From: Isoetes taiwanensis
Lineage: Eukaryota > Streptophyta > Lycopodiopsida > Isoetales > Isoetaceae
Length of the DNA: 64,000 nt
NCBI GenBank assembly: GCA_021234155.1
Contig: JAJEKV010000039.1
Location: 11,109,077 to 11,173,076, forward strand
Direction of reading: 5' to 3'
In this document: positions 45,060 through 57,619 of the stretch, in pieces
How positions within the stretch are numbered: position 1 is the stretch's first letter
Layout: every line of letters begins with the position of its first letter
Position numbers and translations under genes: made by a program
Notes under the pieces: model-generated
What the model was told of the DNA's origin: nothing
Seen by the model: only the letters and a program-made list of their open reading frames with translations
Databases searched by the model: none

Positions 45060-45560
45060 TACATTTGGATATTTATGTATACAGGAAAGGCATGTAGATC
45101 GCCTTTCTTGTAACGTGGAAATCGGTTAGGAGACACTCTGCAGATCGGAATCGCCTGGAATGCAAGTAGAAAGCTTCGAAGTGCATAAAATTTGTGGTAA
45201 ATTTTGGTTACAGAAGTGCATCGCCGGAACGCAGAGTCTCTTGAGCTTCCTGGGTTTGAAACAGGGCCAAAAAGTGCCACATGGCACGATATAAGTGGAC
45301 GATGGGGCAGAGTGGCTCCTAACCGGTTTTTACGTATATAGGAAAGCCCACTAAATGGGCTTCCCTATAACGTGGAGGAGAGTTAGGTGATGTTCTGCAC
45401 GCCACGTGTCAACAATATATTGGCTGGAGCATAGAATTGCCACAAAAATTTGAACATTTTGTTAGTGTACTTTCTGGAAATGAAAGTGTGCCAAAAATGG
45501 CCACGTGGCAGGATACGGTTGGACAAGGGGGCAGAACAGCACCTAACTGTTCTTTACGTA
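45060..45560. repeat. ~250-bp direct repeat, each with a hairpin at its head
   Basis: Unit 1 starts with ACAGGAAAGGC...GCCTTTCTTGT and unit 2 with TATAGGAAAGCCCA...TGGGCTTCCCTATA. Both stems are followed by AACGTGGA and later by GTTAGG, a CTGCA site and CCACxTGGCA. The sequence between them has diverged. Confidence 0.7.
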
Positions 45561-45681
45561 CTTTGGATATTGCTGATGATAGGACTAGTTTTTTTGTTTT
45601 TTAACTAATAAATATAAAAATGATGTGCTTTGCATGTCGTTTAATTGCCTAATTTTTGCTTATTTTTTCATTTCGGCCCAG

Positions 45682-46219
45682 AGAAAAGGGATGAAGAATT
45701 CAACAGGACACTTCCAAAACCAAGTACAAAAGAAGAAGCCATAGCCAAGCCTGTAAGGAAGGTACCAAAAGGCAAGCAAGTGACACATTCAATGCCTGAA
45801 GAAAAAAAGGAGATATTTAAGTCCTTGGAAAGCTGGGCTGAGACCATCATCTTGACGTACTTAAAGCCTGTGGAGGAATGCTGGCAAGCATCTGATTTTT
45901 TACCAGATTCATCGTTAGAGGGCTTTTATGATCAGGTGAAAGAGCTAAGGAAAAGATCTGCGGGGCTACCAGATGAATATTTGGTGTGTTTAGTGGGTAA
46001 CATGATCACTGAAGAAGCTCTGCCTATGTACCAGTCTTGGATTAATACTCTGGATGGAACCAGGGATGGACCATTTCTTCTTGGGCCATTTGGTCCAGAA
46101 GCTGGACTGCAGAAGAAAATAGGCACGGTGATCTGCTCAACAAGTACTTGTACTTGACTGGAAGGGTAGATAATAGAAAGATTGAGCAAACTATTCAGTA
46201 TCTGATCGGCTCTGGCATG
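45682..46219 (+). pseudogene. Acyl-ACP (stearoyl-ACP) desaturase exon, frameshifted
   Basis: Follows an AG acceptor and ends at a GTAAG donor. It reads [57 protein letters not shown] and [14 protein letters not shown], an unmistakable match to the plastid soluble desaturase that introduces the first double bond into stearoyl-ACP. After LDGTRD about seven or eight bases are missing relative to the family, which shifts the frame; the correct frame continues with [20 protein letters not shown] and [20 protein letters not shown]. The diiron ligands in MITEEAL and EENRHG are still present. Neighbouring exons, including the transit peptide and the C-terminal half, are not found nearby, so it is a fragment. 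Confidence 0.9.
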
Positions 46220-47050
46220 GTAAGTTCATCCTCTATGCTCAGCTTATTTCTGGTTTTTTTTTTTCTTGCTTAGATCAAGAGCAGTGAACTGGCAAACCCA
46301 ATTCGTTTAGCTCCAAACCTACAGAAAGCCATGCTAAGTTCATCATCCAGAACTTATTTCTTACATCATCCAGAGCTTATTTCTTAGTTTTTTTCCTTCT
46401 TGGTTAAGCTAAGAGCAGCAAACTGGCAAAACCAATTCCTCCAGAGCTTATTTCTTCATTTTTTCTTCTTGGTTAAACCAAGAGCAGTAAACTGGCAAAC
46501 CCAATTCATTTAGCGCCAAGTCCTAATCCGAGTCTCTATTTTGCCCAAGACCCATGCGATTGAATAAAGTTTGTCTATTTCAAGCCCGGCAGATGCAGGA
46601 AAAGCTTGGCCGGAATAGGTTTGGGTAGATTTTCTCAAGATGGATATGGCACCCGGACTTGGCCTGGGGATTTCGCCCCTTTTAAGCGGAGCATTTCTCG
46701 AAGATCAAAATCTTGATCCCATTGGGAAGGCCCTGGGGATACTTCGAGAGTGGAGCAACGGATTTGCCCAGAAATCTGATGCAGTTTTAGTAGCTAAGAA
46801 ATACCATTTTTTAAGGTCAATTCGTGATGAACTGTGTAGAACAGGCCAGTGTAGTTGAAACAGTAACTAGTGACTGCTGGGAAACTCACAGGCGACATAC
46901 CTTAAACGGAAGCGATTTAACTCAGGTAACGAACTGAAAAAATTTGGGCGATCTAACTCTATTTATACTCAAAGAGAACCACAGAAATTTCAACACGTAA
47001 ATGATCTTATCTTCGTCCAGCTGCAATTCGTTTGCAGACTATCATAATCT
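46220..47050 (+). other. Post-exon region with triplicated segment; unassigned frame
   Basis: Begins as the desaturase intron. 46271-46520 holds three imperfect copies of AGAGCAGTAAACTGGCAAAC with TCCAGAGCTTATTTCTT between them. A 72-residue plus frame at 46640-46858 (DPIGKALGILREWSNGFA) is not assignable. Confidence 0.5.
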
Positions 47051-47268
47051 GGCAGCGGAAGATCTGCTATGCAAGAATCATTAGGAGACTGCCAGATCTG
47101 GCTACGTGCTAGAAGCGATGAGAAAAGAACGTGGCGGCTGAGTGTTTTTTTTTCCCTTTTTTTTTCAACAGTGCTATTTTTTGCCCCCCAAAACACAGAA
47201 TATGCCAAAGCATCTTGCCAATAATAATTACATGAGTTAGATATACAAGAAATTTATCGTAGTGGCCA
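47051..47268. repeat. Dispersed repeat R1, partial copy
   Basis: Shares CAGCGGAAGATCT, TGCTATTTTTTGCCCCCC, AAACACAGAATATGC and ACAAGAAATTTATCG with 50167-50470, in the same order. Confidence 0.75.
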
Positions 47269-49390
47269 AGGCTGCCGCAAACATTTCTCTTTATCGAGTT
47301 TGTGCTAGTTGAAATGAATATGAACGTCCAACTTGTTGTCCATCTGTCAAACTTGTTGTCCATTCGAAACTGTTCATTCGATCTTCTTGTCTCAAATACA
47401 TGTATGGGGCACAAAGCTACATTTGATAATATGTAGCAACAATCAGAATTAGACCTTTTGGAGCATGGTATTATATTTGTTCTTATGCTGATCAACCGTA
47501 TAGTTTGTGCAATATACTCCAATTACTCTGTTGAATGGTACACGAACATTCACAACATACATATGTTGCAGTACACAAGCTTAGTTTATGGACCCACCTG
47601 GTGAAGCTTAGTTCATTAATAAAAAACTCAGGCGCCAAATCCGTATATGCCAGCTTTTCGTCTTTGCAATGCATCTAGCCACATCTTATATCACATCTCG
47701 GCATAAAACATTGGCCAACACAAATTCGGCCATGCCAGATATGGACAACTATTTTTGTATAAAAAAATGCTGGAAATGAGTTCCATAGTCGAATTTGCCC
47801 ATAGAAAACCATTAATGCTATGGCCATAGCATCAAGCTACTATTTCTAAGTTGTTCAGTTGATGAGTATGTAGTTCAATTACATTTTCAAACGTCAGTAT
47901 CTTCCAGATATTGGAAAGTGTGCAAATCAATAGTTGTGCACTTAAATACATGAGAGTTGAATTTAAATTGAGCGTTCACAACAATTCATTCTTGTCAGCA
48001 TTGTGCCCCTAATGACTGGTGACTTGCATTTTAACAGGCAAGTTTGGACTTCCTAGGGATGATTTGGGCTTCCTAGGGGTGACTTGCATTTTAACAGGTA
48101 AGTTTGGGCTTCCTAGGGATGATAATGATTATAACATGAACTCGATATCATTAATGGCAGTAAGTGTGGTTAATTGAGTTTACAACCTTTACGATACTGA
48201 ACCATTTCTAAACTATAGCTGCTTAACAGATTGGGAATAAGCCAACGTCTGCTTATGTCCACAGCTTAAGATCTGGCTAATTGGATCTTGGCTTTCCACC
48301 TAATGTGTGGTCTCAATGGGGCTATTCAAGATTTTACCCCTTATCTCGAGATTTGATTCAAGATTTTACCTATTATCTCGAGATTTGATTCAGGAGAATC
48401 AACCCCCATCTTCTACATCATTCCAAATTTTCAATTATAAACATTGAACCAAAGTGTATTTCTTCCTCAAGGACATTTCTTGGGTTTTGGCAATCCTGTT
48501 TATTTGTTTGCAATTGTTGAGGGTTCTGGCCAAGCTGATCTTATTGTAGAGCAATGCTGCAGCCCCATCTTAGAAGTGCATGCTCATGCATATGGTACGT
48601 TTACAAAATTGTCTTTGTGGTGGCCATTCCATAGATATTAGAAAAATAAATGGGCTTACGTGCTTTTAAAAGCAGCCAAAACAATCCATGTGGTAAGCAG
48701 GCCAGTAATCCAACTGGCTAGTACAACAGAATTTGCATGTTAAATTCTATAAAATCCAGCCATTTTTAACATGTTGTAAATTTGTCAATGGATTCTAAAT
48801 CTGAAACAAACAAATGGTGTAGTCGATCTCGTGGTAGTTACAATTATGATCTTTGAATACCTGAAGATAGCAGTGCCAAAAACAACTAGTGATTTTGATG
48901 ACCTATGATGCCAGATTCTACGCATAAATAGATATGAGCTCTTTTTCTTTTCCCACACTTAGACAGTGGTGAAGTGGAGATGTAAAATGAATTGCAGCAA
49001 ATGTACAGCGGAAAATGTATATTGATACAACGGAATGATACACATATATCTAGCAACGAGGCAACTTTTTGTCATCCAGTCTATATATGTCTAGCAACCA
49101 GCTGCCTTCAGAAAATTGTCGTATGGACTTGTAGGAGGCAATTTGATGTACTGCCAAGGCTCTTGCAGTGTTGGAGTTAGCCATGGGGGGGCTAAAACTA
49201 GGACTTTGATTGAAGCTTCTATTTCTACATGTCACACTTTGAGTCCGTTTACCTTTCACATCACTTGTAACCTACATCAGATAAAACAAAGTGGTTTCAA
49301 TGTTTGAACTATTAGAAATAGAAATACCTTGTAAAATATCATTACCTCGGGCTTCTGTGATTGCCTTGATTTAGAAGCCATATCCGTTGG
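47269..49390. other. No gene recognised
   Basis: Two small tandem duplications: a ~60-bp unit with TGACTTGCATTTTAACAGG at about 48018 and 48080, and a 33-bp unit with TATCTCGAGATTTGATTCA near 48342 and 48375. No coding evidence. Confidence 0.5.
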
Positions 49391-49397
49391 TGCATCC

Positions 49398-49790
49398 ATG
49401 CCTGCCATACCCAATGTCACACTAACATCCAAGGGCCATGTACCTTCATTTGGGCCTGCTGTCTCAATACAACATTGGCAAGGCTTGCGAACACAAGAGG
49501 TTGCAGAAGATCTCAGGACATCAGTTACTGATCAGCATCCTATTCTACAGACTAGGCCACCCTCTCTTCCTGGTCATGTAGCTTCCTTACCTAAAGGGGG
49601 TGCTGATACAATTATGGGACCACGAAGTAATGCCTTCTCTAATGCATTCTCAAATGCTCATACTGCAGGCCCTTCTATGGGTGTAATGCACTTCCCAACA
49701 AGAACTGGAAACATGATAGGGGGCCCTCTTCAAAACATGCATGACGTCTTTTCTGCAAACACAGGATGGACGGGGCAACCAGTGCAATAA
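49398..49790 (+). CDS. Unassigned 130-residue frame
   Basis: Reads MPAIPNVTLTSKGHVPSFGP and later HFPTRTGNMIGGPLQN; rich in Pro, Gly, Ser and His, with SNAFSNAFSNA as a small internal repeat. The composition is less AT-biased than the neighbourhood and resembles a disordered region of a plant nuclear protein. No family recognised and no splice partners identified. It may be an exon relic. Confidence 0.3.
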   Translation: MPAIPNVTLTSKGHVPSFGPAVSIQHWQGLRTQEVAEDLRTSVTDQHPILQTRPPSLPGHVASLPKGGADTIMGPRSNAFSNAFSNAHTAGPSMGVMHFPTRTGNMIGGPLQNMHDVFSANTGWTGQPVQ

Positions 49791-50166
49791 ATTTGAATTC
49801 TGTTCCGGCACCTCAAGTTGCAATCCAAGCAATTCTGGAATGACCCCTTCAAACATGATGTTATGTTGTATAGAATGGGCTCAAACGCATGTTAATCTCT
49901 ACAGATATGAAAAGAACAGAAAGCTCTGAAGTTCGCAATGCTCCTCTCACAATATTCTACCAAGGTCCGGTGTTCTCAAAAGAGCAGAATCTCAATAGGC
50001 ACGGCCATGTCAAAGTTCAGAGCTTGACTAAAAAAAAAAAACCCAATAGAACCCTACCCTTGCAAAACGAAGGGCGGTCGAACAGCCAGCAGTATAGGAC
50101 TAGGAAAATCTGAAGCCAAAATCACCATGCCAGAACTTGCATTCATCAGAAGACTGCCCCCATCTT

Positions 50167-51051
50167 GCAGCGGAAGATCTTCCCGATGTCGGTTTGGCAA
50201 ATACACCTTCGGAATTGGGCGAGACAGAATCGGACAGAGTAAAAACATGGCGTTGTTGGCTGCGTCCTTTTTTGTATTTTTGTTTTTCGAAACAATGCTA
50301 TTTTTTGCCCCCCGAAACACAGAATATGCTAAAATGTAGACGTGTCACTGCTAAATTTGAAAGGCATCTTGCCAATAAGAATTAAATGTGTTAGACAAGG
50401 TCAAACTATAAATAGAACAAAATGTATTTATAAAAAATGGATTACTCTTACAAGAAATTTATCGCGGCGATCAAAAGCTAGGCAGATGGGCTCATCACAT
50501 TGTCCAAGCATCCATAAAGGTGTTATGCCAAATATGTGAATCAGTGAATTAAAATAATAATAAGTTTCATTCACTTATTATAGTATTGTGTAATTATTAC
50601 ATAAGAAAAGAATGATAATTGATTATTTCACATTAGATATAAGGATTATAAATAAAAAACTCTAGAACATGGATGTTGCTTCTCTCAAATTTGGCATGTG
50701 GTCATAACCTCATGCTTTCAATAACTTTCTATTGCAGGCATAGAAGCAAGGCCATGGAGTTGCAATGGCAGAAGTGGACTACATTACATCCATTAAACCC
50801 CTGATTCATCTAGAATTGCAAATGGGAAAAATAAGACTTGAAGTTTGATTGTTGGACCAATGCTTACAAAATTTTACCTCTTAAAAAATGCTTTGCAAAG
50901 CTCCTTAATTAATCGGTTATATTTTCCTTTATCCCAAGGAAAAACAGTTATTATGCATGCATAAGAATTGCATTTGCTTTTCAGATATGTGACAAATTGA
51001 CTGTAAACATCGATGTACATCCTGCCTTGGATAAGTCATATATTACAAAAA
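50167..51051. repeat. Dispersed repeat R1, longest copy
   Basis: Its left third matches 47051-47268 and its right two thirds match 19027-19748, so this copy links the two partial ones. Ends at CATATATTACAAAAAC like copy 1. No transposase or terminal repeat seen. Confidence 0.85.
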
Positions 51052-52080
51052 CCTAAAACTAGGTGAAGCATTCCGACTAAAGAGAAATCAATTAGCTTAT
51101 AGAAACAAAAGGAGACTGTTAGGACATGTTTTGAGCATGTCGAGATGACTAATTTTGTACAGAATAATTTTGTTTGCTACGGGAGTTACTTAGATTTGAC
51201 CCATCCGTATTAAATCTACTATCCAAACTAGATTCAAACCACTAATCTTCATTATGAAAAGAAGCATTTAATATATTGCCCCCCATTCCCACATTATCCC
51301 ACCTTGGAAAACACATTGATTGATGTGCTTGCCCTATAGGAGAAATTGGGGATGTAGGAACATTCAGCACTGGCATGCCATTTAGATGAACAAACTGCTC
51401 GTTACCTTCATTGGAGTAACAACTAGGCAATTTGCCTGGCCTTTGCCTGTCATTTTAAAGATGGCAAGTCCTTGAATAACTCTAGTTCTTTTTTCTTTGG
51501 TCCAAATATGGGGTTCCTTTGGGCACGACTATTTGGGTGAAGATCCCCATATAAAGTCTAGAAAGTCAAAGCAAAGACGATTGGAATTTCTACAAAATTG
51601 CATTTCATGATCTAGTTGCTCACATTCTTCGTTTTGAGGATCTTGACTTCTTAACAATATCAACTTTCAGAAGCTCCAAAGCCTATTGTAAAGATAAGCT
51701 CATAATTATGGCATCCAAATGCAAAATGAAGAATTAGCACTATAGGATGCATATTGCGTTTGGCACTGCATTGAGATTTTCCGACATGGGTGTATACTGG
51801 ATTATCTTTCATTTTTTATGCTTCTCTTTATTTAAAGATATGGGGTGTCCTACGTTGTTGTCCGACATGGGTTTATATTTGATCATTTTTTCCTTTTTAT
51901 GCTTCTCTTTATCTAGGCATGGCGTGTATTACGTAGTTATACGCAAGCTGTTATATTGGGCACATTCTAATGGCCACTTTTAGTTTTCGTGTTCTTGATG
52001 TTCTTTTTTATGGTTTTACATTGATGCTTTATCCTTCTCTAGATGTCGCGTTTTTTTATGGACCGTTTTTTGTTGGGTGG
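51052..52080. other. No gene recognised
   Basis: AT-rich. A minus frame at 51242-51430 and a plus frame at 51747-51983 with repeated CFSL(F/S) segments are not supported as genes. The phrase CTTCTCTTTAT plus GACATGGGT recurs three times near 51785-51915. Confidence 0.45.
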
Positions 52081-53560
52081 TGCTGTTTATTTCCACCGTG
52101 ATGGTGACATTCATGTCTATTTATTATCTTTAGTGATGTTGTAAATACCATTGTCTAGCATTATTTTGCAATGCATATTTCTTTTTACATGATTGTTATC
52201 CACCCGTTGGGTGCCGCTTTTTTCCACCATGGTGGTGATGCTATTTCCATCTGCGGGTGATGCTGTTCATTGTGCATTGTGCATTATGCTATCCTTATGC
52301 ATCATTTGTCAGGACATACATTTCTAGCTAACCGTTGAGCTCTTTGTTCACGCGTGTATTGGGATATCATCGTGCATTGTGCTATTATTATTTATCATAT
52401 TTGCTATTTCGCTATGATTAGATGTGCGGATATTGCGTTTTTGCAATTTTGTGACATGAGTTTCTCTTGGACTATTTTTGTGGGTGGCGTTGTTTCTTTC
52501 CCCAGATGGGGGCGAATTTGTATTTATCCGGTTTTTCTTCCACCCCCATTTGGATGGCGCTTTTTCTCCACCCTCGGGCGATGCTATCTCTCTTTTTCAT
52601 GTATTGTTGATTTCCTCATTACTAAAGCTCACATCGATTTGAGTTGTTGTGCGGCTTTTGCCAGCGTAGTCATGCACATTCATTCGGCCCTATCATTGGC
52701 GTTCTTTTTATATTTTACATTTCAACAGCGTTCTTATTTTTCTATCATGTCCCTTAGATTGTCATTACGTTTTTGGTTCCCTTATCATGTCCACTATTGT
52801 CTTTTGCTTTAGTATTTGGACCCTATATATGGCCCTAGCTTTATTTTTAATCAGATCACTTTACCTAGTCTACAACCTCTTCTGTCATGATCTAGTAGTG
52901 CTCGCCGATGTTTTTGCGGTATCTCGGGCTGGATCTTGGAGGAGGGGTTGGGGCACTTCTCCTCATTCTTGACTTGGAGTTCTAACTTGCGCTTTGGATT
53001 TCGATTTGATTTTGATTCACCTTCTTTGTCGTCTTCGCTCTCTCCACTCTTCCTTCCACACAAATGTCGCTGCGACCCTACTCAACACTTGGAGGTTTGC
53101 GGCGCTGGGTTTATAGTTAAGGAAGTCCTTTGGTAGTCGGCGGTTTTTGTCTCTCGCGAGTCCTTTCCCGAGAATCCCATCGATCCGAGCCATCGGATCG
53201 CCATGCAGGAAAGGGCCGGAAATTAGGCTAGTTCCATTCTCGGGCCGGTTATCGGCGTCTTCTCTGGCCAATGACATTTTCGCCCGTGCTCGTAGCTTCC
53301 CCCCTTCCCACCCTACTGGCATTGGGCGTGTAATGCGTCTTTTTCATTTGTATTAGTATTGGTCCTTGCTCTTTTTGTGGTTTTCACTTGTGGGTGTCGC
53401 TTTTGCCTTGTTCTTTGTTTCCTTGGCATTTTCTGTGTTTTTCTAAAACTTGCGGCGATCTATTTATTTCCACCTTGAGGGTGATGCATCTTTATATATC
53501 ATGTTTTCCACCATTTGGGTGATGCTTTTCCACCTTGTCGGTGGCCGCCCTATCTTTTTG
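52081..53560 (+). repeat. Region with dispersed CCACC-n-GGGTGATGCT motif
   Basis: T-rich sequence with at least seven occurrences of (T)TTCCACC followed after 3-8 bases by GG(G/T)TGATGC or GGCGATGC: near 52090, 52199, 52221, 52538, 52566, 53468, 53507 and 53529. CCACC and GGTG can pair. No long frame is supported. Confidence 0.6.
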
Positions 53561-53829
53561 TTACGCTCTTTTTACGTCGATTTTTATGCCTTATCTCTTC
53601 CGGCTTTCTTGATCGCGGATTCTTTTTATGGCTAGGCTTGTTTCTCGACTCTTCTGGGGGTGTTTTTTGAGTTTTGGTCTTCTGATTTAAGCTATCTTCC
53701 CACCGGCTTTTGGGGTCCTGCTGGTTTCAGATTCGTCATCCTCGTTGTTACATGGGGTTTTTAGCGGTTGTTTGGGGTCGTGCTTCGGTTTGCCTTGGCC
53801 TTTCGTCCGGTTTCTCTGCTCTCTAGGCA

Positions 53830-53915
53830 CCACATTCGAGGTTGGTGGCGACCATTTCTCATTAGGGTTTTCCTCGAAAACCCGAAAGGGCGGGGTTTTT
53901 TATCCCGATGAGAAC
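53830..53915 (+). mobile_element. LINE 3'-UTR fragment with conserved stem-loop, plus strand
   Basis: GGGTTTTCCTCGAAAACCC then AAAGGGCGGGGTTTTTTATC is the counterpart of the 3' region of the GC-rich LINE at 14.22-14.28 kb, in the opposite orientation. Sequence upstream to about 52 kb may be the rest of this copy, but I cannot read a reverse transcriptase in it. Confidence 0.65.
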
Positions 53916-54396
53916 TTGTCGCCATTGCCCTCTTATCATGCCTTAGCACATTTTCTTTTTTTGGGGTAGTCCGATATTGTTCCTATGTTCGGCTACCCCT
54001 CTCTCTTCTTATACATTGTATACTGCTGCTGTGATGAATGACAAGCCTATCTATCCGCGAGTCCTTTCCCAGAATTAAATACCTGAGATAAAACTTTGCT
54101 TTCACCATCAAAGCTGCTTTTCTACGACCCAATGTAGATTCAAGAATTGATCTTGTTAGTTCCTCATTCTTTCTCATATGCTGAACAATTTCTTTATTCA
54201 AGTGCAAAGATTCGATTCAAATTGAATGATTTCTATGCTGCAAGTAAAAGAACAAGAAGCGCCAACATTCACCACAAAAGCTCTCTCCTACACTTTCTAT
54301 TAAGGTTAAATAAAGAGGCTACACGAGATATTTGCCACGTCATTGATCCTGCTAAAAGTCTAACCAACTTACTAAATATTAAGAGGTCATATTTCC
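53916..54396. other. Probable 3' end or LTR zone of the second copia element
   Basis: No gene recognised. The copia LTR should lie here because pol ends at 54397, but I could not define its edges. Confidence 0.4.
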
Positions 54397-54792
54397 TCAG
54401 AGTTTCTTCATCCCTAGCTCATCAACACATTCCAAAAATCTTTTTCCAGGCAACGGTTTAGCGAAGATGTCCGCTGTCATCTTCTGAGTAGATAGATACT
54501 TCACTTCGATCTGTCCCTATTCTATCTTTTTCCTTGTAAAGTGAAATTGAATTTCAATGTGCTTTGTCTTGGAAAAGTTTGTAGGATTCTTTACCAAAGA
54601 GATTGCTGCCTGATTGTCATTAAATATTATCACTGCTCCTCGTTGCTTCTCCCCAAGCTCTTTGGTCAAACGCTTAAGCCAAATTGCCTCCTTTGCTGCT
54701 GCACATAGAGCCATATATTCAGCTTCACAGCTTGAAGTAGCTATTGTCTTTTGTTTCTTACTGCACCAGCTAATCATCCCTCCTTGAAGCAT
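54397..54792 (-). pseudogene. Copia RNase H remnant
   Basis: Contains TSSCEAEYMALCAAAKEAIW, DNQAAISLVKNP and KHIEIQFHFTR, followed after one shift by TADIFAKPLPGKRF and a stop at 54397. These are the C-terminal signatures of copia pol. Confidence 0.88.
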
Positions 54793-54979
54793 GAAGTAAA
54801 AGCCAGTGCGTGAGAATTGTTCAGTGAGATCTCCTTCATAATATGCATCAGCAAATTCTTGAAGAATAGAACTCTTAAAAGATATTTATTTACCTAATTG
54901 AAGCACGAAATCCTGAGTAGTGTTGAGACATCAAATAATCCTGCCTACTGCCTTCCAATGATCTAGTCTAGGGCAGCTT

Positions 54980-55906
54980 AAGAACTGAAATCACCTACAG
55001 TAGGAGCTAAATCTGGTCTGGTGCGTACCATAAGATGCATGAGACTTCCCACTGTGCTCTGATAGGGAATGTCTTGCAAGTAGGCTTCGTCCTCTAGTCT
55101 TGAAGGATACATCTCTGGGGTTAAATGTACAGATGGATCTATAAAGCCAAACTTAGAAAGGTTTTCTGTAATATTTTTAGATTGGCTAACACTGATGGCT
55201 TTGTGATCACGATCTTGTACCGCTATGATATCCAAGAAAAAGTTCAACTTTCCAAGATCTGTCATTTGAAAATGGGATGCCAAGAGCTGCTTGAGATGAT
55301 CAAGGCTCCTCCTATTTGTTCTAACAAGAATAAGATCATCGACATAAAAACCAATGATCAGCTATTCCTGCTCATTCCTTTTGCAATATATATTCCAGTC
55401 AGAATGACTTTGCTAAAATCCATTATCTGTGAAGAATGAATTTATAGTGTGATACCATGCTCTTGGAGATTGCCGCAGACCAGAGATTGATCTCTTAAGC
55501 TTGCATACCAGGTGTGGCTGCTCACGAGATTCAAAACCAAAAGATTGCTGCATAAATACCTCTTCCTCCAACTTTCCATGAAGAAAAGCAGTCTTCACGT
55601 CCATTTGGTCCAATTCAATATCTCGAGTAGCTGCAATGGCTAAAACTGCCCTTATAGATAAGAGGCGCGCTATCGGAGAGAATGTCTTGCGAAAATCAAC
55701 TCCAGGAATCTGGGAGCATCCTTGGACCACCAAATGTGCCTTTTATCTACCCACCTTGTTATGCAAATGAATTTAATTCTGTAAATCCACTTACATCCGA
55801 CAATGCGCCTTCCCACTGGTAGAGATACCAATTTCCAAGTGTCATTTGTTTGTAAGGACTGAATTTCTTCTCCATTGCCAGTTGCAATCGATGAGCATCT
55901 GCACAT
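54980..55906 (-). pseudogene. Copia reverse transcriptase remnant
   Basis: Pieces in order: GCKWIYRIKF, FSPIARLLSIRAVLAIAA, QMDVKTAFLHGKLEEEVFMQ, SGLRQSPRAWY, FYVDDLILV near 55340 and FQMTDLGKLNFFL. At least three interruptions. Confidence 0.88.
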
Positions 55907-56206
55907 TGGCGTGCCTCTTAGAATGTGATGGGCTCATCAACTGAGATTAAGCAATTGAAGGCAAAATGCTGAAAGTTTCTTTCAGTGGGTTTCCAAGCAC
56001 GACTGGATTTGTGGTAAGGAAATATATCACTATGTGAATCTGCTCCAGATGTGTCACCATCAAATTCTGATCCATATCCCTACTCCATTCCGATATCAAC
56101 TTCTGAAATCTCACTGTTACTATTGCAGCTGCCATCATTATCTAACATGATCATGAGAACTTGCTTTGCCAAGGCTGAAATCTTGTTCATTGAACCTTAC
56201 ACTTCT

Positions 56207-56994
56207 CTAGTTAATGATCTTTCTAATGATCTTTCTGCTTTTAGGTTCCCATAGTTTGTATCCCTTGCTTTGTTCACAATAACCAAGAAACAAATGCTTA
56301 ATGCTTTTCCCTGCCAATTTCCTTTGAGTTCCTTCCTTCTTGCTGATGAAGGCATACGTAGTACACCCAAATATGCGCAGGTGTTTTACAGTGGACTTAA
56401 CTCCACTCCATGCTTCCTCTGGAACCATTCCGTGAAGTGCTTTAGTAGGAAGCATGTGCCCTGGCTCCAATAATAGTGTGGTTTTTATGCTCCACCATAC
56501 CATTTTGCTCATGCTCATAGGGTATAGACGTTTCATGTCTAATGCCCTGGCCTATCAAGAACTATTGGCACTCTTCACGTAAGAATTCGCCCCCTCGATC
56601 TGTTTTCGTTTTCAACTTCCAATTTCCATTTGCAAAATTCTTCAAAAGCATGAGATTTCTTCATCAAGAATGATACCCAAGATTTTCTTGTCATATCATC
56701 AACAATCAGGAAGAAATACTTGTTGCCTCCAAGAGAAAGAACTCTGGCTAGATCCCACAGATCCATATGCACTAACGCAAGTGGCTTAGATGCTCTCACT
56801 GCTACTCCTTTAGGTAAAGGCATTTTGTTTTGCTTTCCCTTTGCGCATCCTTCACATAAGTGTCTTGCTTTTTCCTTTAAACATGGTACATCTGTAACCA
56901 TCCTTGTTTTAGACAATTGTCCCAATGCTCTGAACTTCAAATGCCCCAACATCTCGTGCCATGCTTGAAGGATGCCGATGGATTGATGCACCAC
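56207..56994 (-). pseudogene. Copia integrase and GAG-pre-integrase remnant
   Basis: GAG-pre-integrase zinc motif, then the integrase start HMDLWDLARV and VDDMTRKSW, a gap around 56560, and the C-terminal part PEEAWSGVKSTVKHLRIFG and FLGYCEQSKGYKLW. The middle catalytic DNG..E block is degraded. Confidence 0.85.
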
Positions 56995-57619
56995 AAATGC
57001 TTGAGAACCTGCTGCACATGTGAGTCAGTAGAGTTTCCCTACTCTTTACCCACTTGCTACATGCTCCCCATTTGGCCCTCGGATCACGCATTTGCCACCT
57101 CCAAATTCAAGCCACAAATTTGCATCATCCATTTGTGACACTAAAAGTAGATTTATAGGGAGACCAGGAACATAGAATATAACATGGATTTCTTTTTCTT
57201 CTTCCCCAAGTTTGATCTTGATAGTTCCTGTCTCTTGTACTTTGAGTCGTCCCTTTCCTGTTTACATAGTCCTTCTCTTTTGTTTCCTCCTCTAGCTTGC
57301 AAAAAGTATCTTTTCTATATGTCATATATTCTGTGGCACCAAAATCCAGGTACTACATGTCCCCTTCATGTGCTATCATCGCACATATATTAGTTCTGAT
57401 ATCATGGCTTCTTCTAATCCAAGACTTGCACTAATTCATTGCATGCCCAATATTTTTTATCAGCATAGCTTTCCAACTAATTTCTAGATATATTCTAGCC
57501 ATGAAGCTCTCATCACTTGTCTCGTCATCCTCCTCATCACTCTCTGATTCAGTTTGAATCACATAAGCACTTTTTCTTGGCGTCCTTTTGTCTTCAGACT
57601 TCCTTTTCTTATTTAACAA

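Larger units (their letters stand above)
54397..57619 (-). mobile_element. Ty1/copia element, heavily decayed, gag missing
   Basis: In minus-strand order: an acidic/basic linker (57431-57619), protease area with YLDFGATEYMT, GAG-pre-integrase (56575-56994: WHEMLGHLKF, CEGCAKGK), integrase, reverse transcriptase and RNase H. Every domain is split by stops or shifts. No intact LTR, primer site or gag is found; at 57620 the sequence changes abruptly to the ParB-associated segment. It is a different lineage from the element at 32-37 kb. Confidence 0.85.
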
